Source: Nitrososphaerota archaeon (lineage in GTDB: Archaea; Thermoproteota; Nitrososphaeria; Nitrososphaerales; Nitrososphaeraceae). Taken from it: a stretch of 7,397 bases of DNA. Under the pieces are notes generated by a model that was not told where the DNA came from, did no database searches, and saw only the letters and a program-made list of their open reading frames with translations. Position numbers and translations under genes: made by a program. Where the stretch lies: contig VBPR01000165.1 of NCBI GenBank assembly GCA_005877345.1, positions 1 through 7,397 of the forward strand, read 5' to 3'. Shown piece after piece: positions 5,105 through 7,397 of the stretch. Positions within the stretch are counted from its first letter, which is position 1. Each line of letters opens with the position of its first letter.

Positions 5105-6163
5105 TCAGTTGTTCGGATTCAATACTGCTCTACCGACTATTTTACCTGCACGTAGATCTTCAAGGGCTTGATTTGCATCATCCAACTTGTATGTTCTATT
5201 AACTACAGATCTAATTGCACCCGTTTTGGATAAATTGACCAGATCGACAAGATCATTGAAGCTTCCAGTATATGCACCTGTAATGGTATAGCCCCTTAAT
5301 GGTATTATTGGAAGGCTCAATTCTAAGGCACCACCAAAAAGTCCAACCATAACGAGTTTGCCTCTCTTTCTCAACATATTAATTGAGGCGGGCGCAGTGC
5401 GATTATTGTTTACAAAATCTATAACGGCTTCTGCTCCAAGCGAATTGGTAAGATTTTTGATATCCTCAACAGGATCTACTTTAGAAGAATTTACCACTTC
5501 ATGAGCACCAAGTTTTTTTGCTTCCGATAATCTTTTGTCATCTACATCCACAACTACAATTCTTGAATTAGTTATTGCTTTAGCAATCTGAACCGACATT
5601 AGCCCCAGCCCTCCGGCTCCAATTATTACAATAGATTCTCCAGGTGCTACCGTTGCTTTCTTGACAGCATTATATGCTGTTAGGCCAGAACATGCCAGCG
5701 AGGCTGAAGAATTTACATCCAGATTATCAATTTTAACAAGATATCTAAAATTTGGTACTATGACCAATTCAGAATATCCACCATCTCTGTAAATTCCTAT
5801 AGTTCTAGGAGTGTCACAAAGATTTTCTTGACCCACTCTGCAAGCCGGACATGATCCTTCTCCTATCCAAGGATATACCACCACTGTGTCTCCTACATTA
5901 AATCCACTAACAGAGTCTCCAATTGCTTCAATTTTTCCAGATATCTCATGACCTGGGGTAACCGGAAATTTTACCCCTCTGTCTTCCACCTTTAGAAAAG
6001 CGCCGGCAGCTCCCTCATATCCCCCTTCCCAGAGATGAATGTCACTGTGACATACTCCAGATGCTTCAATCCTAATCAAAACCTGAGAATCCTTGGGCTT
6101 TGGATCTGGCAGATCAACAATAGAAAGTTTCTCTTTAATCTTAATTATTTGAGCCGATTTCAA
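5105..6163 (-). CDS. adh: Zinc-dependent alcohol dehydrogenase (MDR family)
   Basis: A cytoplasmic medium-chain dehydrogenase, 352 residues, close in length and layout to the Sulfolobus solfataricus NAD-dependent alcohol dehydrogenase, to which its first 30 residues align without gaps. The catalytic zinc ligands C38 (GVCHSD), H72 with E73 (GHE) and C158 (ACSG) are present. The structural zinc site is E102, C105, C108 and C116, matching the Sulfolobus Glu-Cys3 pattern. The Rossmann motif GAGGLG is at 182-187, and D206 after the second strand (VVVDVDD) favours NAD(H) over NADP(H). It would interconvert alcohols and aldehydes or ketones; the substrate cannot be read from sequence. The start is TTG at 6163: no other start exists before the upstream in-frame stop, and the alignment supports it. 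It stands alone, 338 bp from the discoidin gene. Confidence 0.93.
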   Translation of the reverse strand: MKSAQIIKIKEKLSIVDLPDPKPKDSQVLIRIEASGVCHSDIHLWEGGYEGAAGAFLKVEDRGVKFPVTPGHEISGKIEAIGDSVSGFNVGDTVVVYPWIGEGSCPACRVGQENLCDTPRTIGIYRDGGYSELVIVPNFRYLVKIDNLDVNSSASLACSGLTAYNAVKKATVAPGESIVIIGAGGLGLMSVQIAKAITNSRIVVVDVDDKRLSEAKKLGAHEVVNSSKVDPVEDIKNLTNSLGAEAVIDFVNNNRTAPASINMLRKRGKLVMVGLFGGALELSLPIIPLRGYTITGAYTGSFNDLVDLVNLSKTGAIRSVVNRTYKLDDANQALEDLRAGKIVGRAVLNPNN

Positions 6164-6180
6164 TACATTATTGCAATAAT

Positions 6181-6204
6181 CTACATGCTATTAAAAGAAT
6201 TCAT
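6181..6204 (-). other. Possible 7-codon upstream ORF before adh
   Basis: On the coding strand, GGAGGT (6208-6213) is followed by AAG and then ATG AAT TCT TTT AAT AGC ATG TAG, a 7-residue peptide (MNSFNSM) ending 17 bases before the dehydrogenase TTG. It is the best Shine-Dalgarno match seen in the window. It matters only if the transcript starts upstream, for example from the TATA-like AATAATATAG near 6270-6279. A closer box (CTTTTAAT, 6190-6197) would give a nearly leaderless adh transcript that excludes it. Confidence 0.3.
6190..6197 (-). promoter_or_regulatory. Possible TATA box of adh
   Basis: The coding strand reads CTTTTAAT about 31 bases before the TTG start, so transcription would begin about 5 nt before the start codon. 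An alternative box lies near 6270-6279 and would give a long leader. Confidence 0.35.
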
Positions 6205-6339
6205 CTTACCTCCAAAAATTACTTTGTAGAGCGAAAAGAATCTGTAGTCGGGATAATCTGAGTTGATGCTATATTATTTCTTTCAAGTCTACTTTCGAAG
6301 CCAAATTACAAATTTATTTTAAAGTCTTTTTAATATTCT

Positions 6340-6420
6340 TTGGATGCTAATGAGGTGAAGGAAGAGCCGTCTGAAAATATAATGAAGAGGGTTATGAGTA
6401 CCGAAGCATCCAGTATGTAG
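6340..6420 (+). CDS. Possible 26-residue peptide
   Basis: TTG at 6340 opens a frame ending at TAG 6418-6420. It gives a short acidic then basic peptide (DANEVKEEPSENIMKRVM, then STEASSM) whose composition looks more like protein than the AT-rich background. An in-frame TAA lies three codons upstream. A TATA-like stretch (ATTTATTTTAAAG, about 6311-6323) could allow leaderless expression. It may equally be chance or a remnant. No function can be assigned. Confidence 0.2.
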   Translation: MDANEVKEEPSENIMKRVMSTEASSM

Positions 6421-6422
6421 AT

Positions 6423-6434
6423 GCTTATATAAGC
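6423..6434 (+). promoter_or_regulatory. Palindromic TATA box for the gene at 6455
   Basis: GCTTATATAAGC is a perfect 12-bp palindrome containing a strong archaeal TATA box. Its centre is about 26 bases before the TTG at 6455, so transcription should begin at or within a base or two of the start codon. Confidence 0.6.
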
Positions 6435-6454
6435 CAAAAGAGAGGGAAATTCAG

Positions 6455-6670
6455 TTGACAGCATCCCTAGAATCAATTCAAGATGCAATATATGACAAGA
6501 AATTGCATCAAATTAGTGCGGATTTGAAACAATACAGGATTAACCAATTAAGAAAGATGGATCAAACAAACTCAGGCCTATTAGTCGAGTATCTGTATTC
6601 ACGAATGAAAGAAGGAAATCTTAAACCAGCAAGTGGTCAAACTCAATTAATTTCATATACTGAGTCATGA
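6455..6670 (+). CDS. Small protein like a truncated integrase N-terminus, 71 aa
   Basis: The predicted product is helical, polar and basic in the middle (LKQYRINQLRKM), followed by GLLVEYLYSRMKEGNLKP. From memory, the second half resembles the N-terminal SAM-like (core-binding) region of tyrosine recombinases common in Nitrososphaeria, but the protein stops at TGA 6668 before any catalytic domain, and no Arg-His-Arg-Tyr region follows. It may be a decayed integrase or an independent small protein. The promoter looks intact: a TATA box at 6423-6434 fits a leaderless TTG start, and AGAGGG (6441-6446) lies 8 bases upstream if the transcript begins earlier. It converges with the gene at 6688-6876, with 17 bp between stops. 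Coding status is fairly likely; the family is uncertain. Confidence 0.5.
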   Translation: MTASLESIQDAIYDKKLHQISADLKQYRINQLRKMDQTNSGLLVEYLYSRMKEGNLKPASGQTQLISYTES

Positions 6671-6687
6671 TTACTTTCATTAATCAT

Positions 6688-6876
6688 TTACGATTTCTTT
6701 TGTGTCTTCTTTAGTTCTAAAATTACATCATTGACTATACCACGGATTTCGTTCTGTGTCAAATCAGGTTGTTCCTCTTCTTTCTGCAAATGTGTTGAGA
6801 GAATCATTAGTTGTTTAACGTTCTTCTCCATCTCTGAACGGTCTTGAGATGCTGCGATGCTCCTTAACAATTTCAT
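6688..6876 (-). CDS. Small hypothetical protein, 62 aa
   Basis: This ORF has an ATG start at 6876 and encodes a charged, mostly helical soluble protein. Residues 1-30 (containing DRSEMEKNVKQLM) look like an amphipathic helix, and LTQNEIRGIVNDVILELKK (39-57) looks like a second helix before a Lys-rich tail. There is no signal peptide, membrane span, Cys or known motif. A two-helix or coiled-coil partner protein is conceivable but is inference. No good Shine-Dalgarno sequence is seen. An AT-rich box near 6965-6977 is shared with the divergent small ORF at 7002. Its composition supports coding; I do not recognise the family. Confidence 0.55.
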   Translation of the reverse strand: MKLLRSIAASQDRSEMEKNVKQLMILSTHLQKEEEQPDLTQNEIRGIVNDVILELKKTQKKS

Positions 6877-6965
6877 ATTACTTTCTGTATTTACACGCAG
6901 GTCGTGACTTTTACAAGAAATATTAGACGAGGAAAAAAGTAAAGTAAAGTAAATGACCTATCTTT

Positions 6966-6977
6966 TACTTAAATACG
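6966..6977 (+). promoter_or_regulatory. Possible TATA box for the small ORF at 7002
   Basis: TACTTAAATACG is centred about 29-30 bases before ATG 7002, close to the spacing expected for a leaderless archaeal transcript. It lies in the 125-bp gap between the divergent small ORFs. Confidence 0.4.
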
Positions 6978-7001
6978 ATAAGAATGTAGTTTATTTAGTC
7001 A

Positions 7002-7127
7002 ATGAACCCTCAAAGAGGATTTTTGACTATTGAAGGGATGAACAAGAAACAACCAATTTCGATGACTGGTGGGATATTGAATGAAGAACAAGAAACGGTT
7101 AACCCTACTCCACCAGATTGTGTTTAG
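7002..7127 (+). CDS. Possible 41-residue small protein
   Basis: ATG at 7002 to TAG at 7125-7127 gives 41 residues, beginning MNPQRGFLTIEGMNKKQ and ending NPTPPDCV. It has a single Cys and no motif, signal peptide or membrane span. Its base composition is clearly less AT-rich than the flanks, it starts with ATG, and a TATA-like box lies at about the leaderless distance. These points favour a real gene, but the length is short enough that chance remains possible. No function is proposed. Confidence 0.4.
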   Translation: MNPQRGFLTIEGMNKKQPISMTGGILNEEQETVNPTPPDCV

Positions 7128-7397
7128 GTGTTTATTATACACCAATCAATTATAAAAAATTAAAAACCAGTTCGTATATAAAATCAAAACATCAATAAAC
7201 CATAACGGGATAAAATTTGAATGCTAAAACCAAAATTTCAAAAAATTTAATCAATTTATTGTAATGTGCTCATATTGTTTGGATGAAAAATTAAAACTAA
7301 ATTTAATTCACGTTTATATCTAGGTATTTGAAATAATTAATGTTACCTTTAAATTAATTACAATATATGCATTTACCAAAGTATTTATTATATAACT
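7128..7397. other. AT-rich non-coding tail
   Basis: Very AT-rich, with no supported gene or RNA. It contains short inverted repeats, such as TAATTAA (7334-7340) with TTAATTA (7354-7360), that are expected by chance in such composition. A gene may begin beyond the window. Confidence 0.5.

Noticed and set aside
6035..6229. Plus-strand ORF over the adh start
   Set aside because: Antisense to the N-terminus of adh, whose residues align with known dehydrogenases.
6935..6954. Short AAAGT-type tandem repeat (GTAAAGTAAAGTAAA)
   Set aside because: Only about three 5-bp units; too short to be a CRISPR or iteron and expected in AT-rich DNA.
7264..7323. 19-codon ORF starting MCSYCLDE with a CxxC pair
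   Set aside because: Too short, no promoter or ribosome site, and no second metal-binding pair; best explained by chance.

Overview
The window looks like chromosomal DNA of a Nitrososphaeria (Thaumarchaeota, ammonia-oxidising archaea) relative, perhaps the low-GC soil Nitrosocosmicus type. The evidence is AT-rich DNA with archaeal TATA-like promoters close to start codons, frequent TTG starts, tRNA genes carrying archaeal-type introns and no encoded CCA, an archaeal/Sulfolobus-type zinc alcohol dehydrogenase, and a secreted protein with discoidin domains. The lineage is an inference from style and protein resemblance; no database search was possible.

Layout: 1-512 holds no convincing protein gene, only one weak ORF. 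513-647 (+) is a tRNA-Trp(CCA) that folds correctly only if two introns are removed, one at the usual anticodon-loop site and one inside the T-loop. 753-1228 (-) holds one plausible and one weak small hypothetical ORF. 1244-1330 (-) is a tRNA-Cys(GCA) with a 15-nt intron. 1440-2651 (-) is a complete citrate synthase. 2979-4766 (-) encodes a 595-residue secreted protein: signal peptide, two almost identical discoidin (F5/8 type C) domains, a Pro/Ser/Thr and Gly/Asp linker, and a C-terminal beta-rich domain I cannot name. A 338-bp intergenic stretch rich in short inverted repeats follows. 5105-6163 (-) is a zinc-dependent medium-chain alcohol dehydrogenase with both zinc sites intact. 6340-7127 carries small genes: a 71-residue protein resembling a truncated integrase N-terminus (+), a 62-residue hypothetical (-), and a 41-residue leaderless candidate (+). 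7128-7397 is AT-rich and appears non-coding.

The genes do not form one pathway or operon. Citrate synthase (carbon entry to the TCA/biosynthetic route) and the alcohol dehydrogenase are housekeeping or redox enzymes with their own promoters. The discoidin protein probably acts at the cell surface or outside the cell. The most unusual items are the two-intron tRNA-Trp and the recent internal duplication of the discoidin domain. I found no CRISPR array, complete insertion sequence, toxin-antitoxin pair or defence system.
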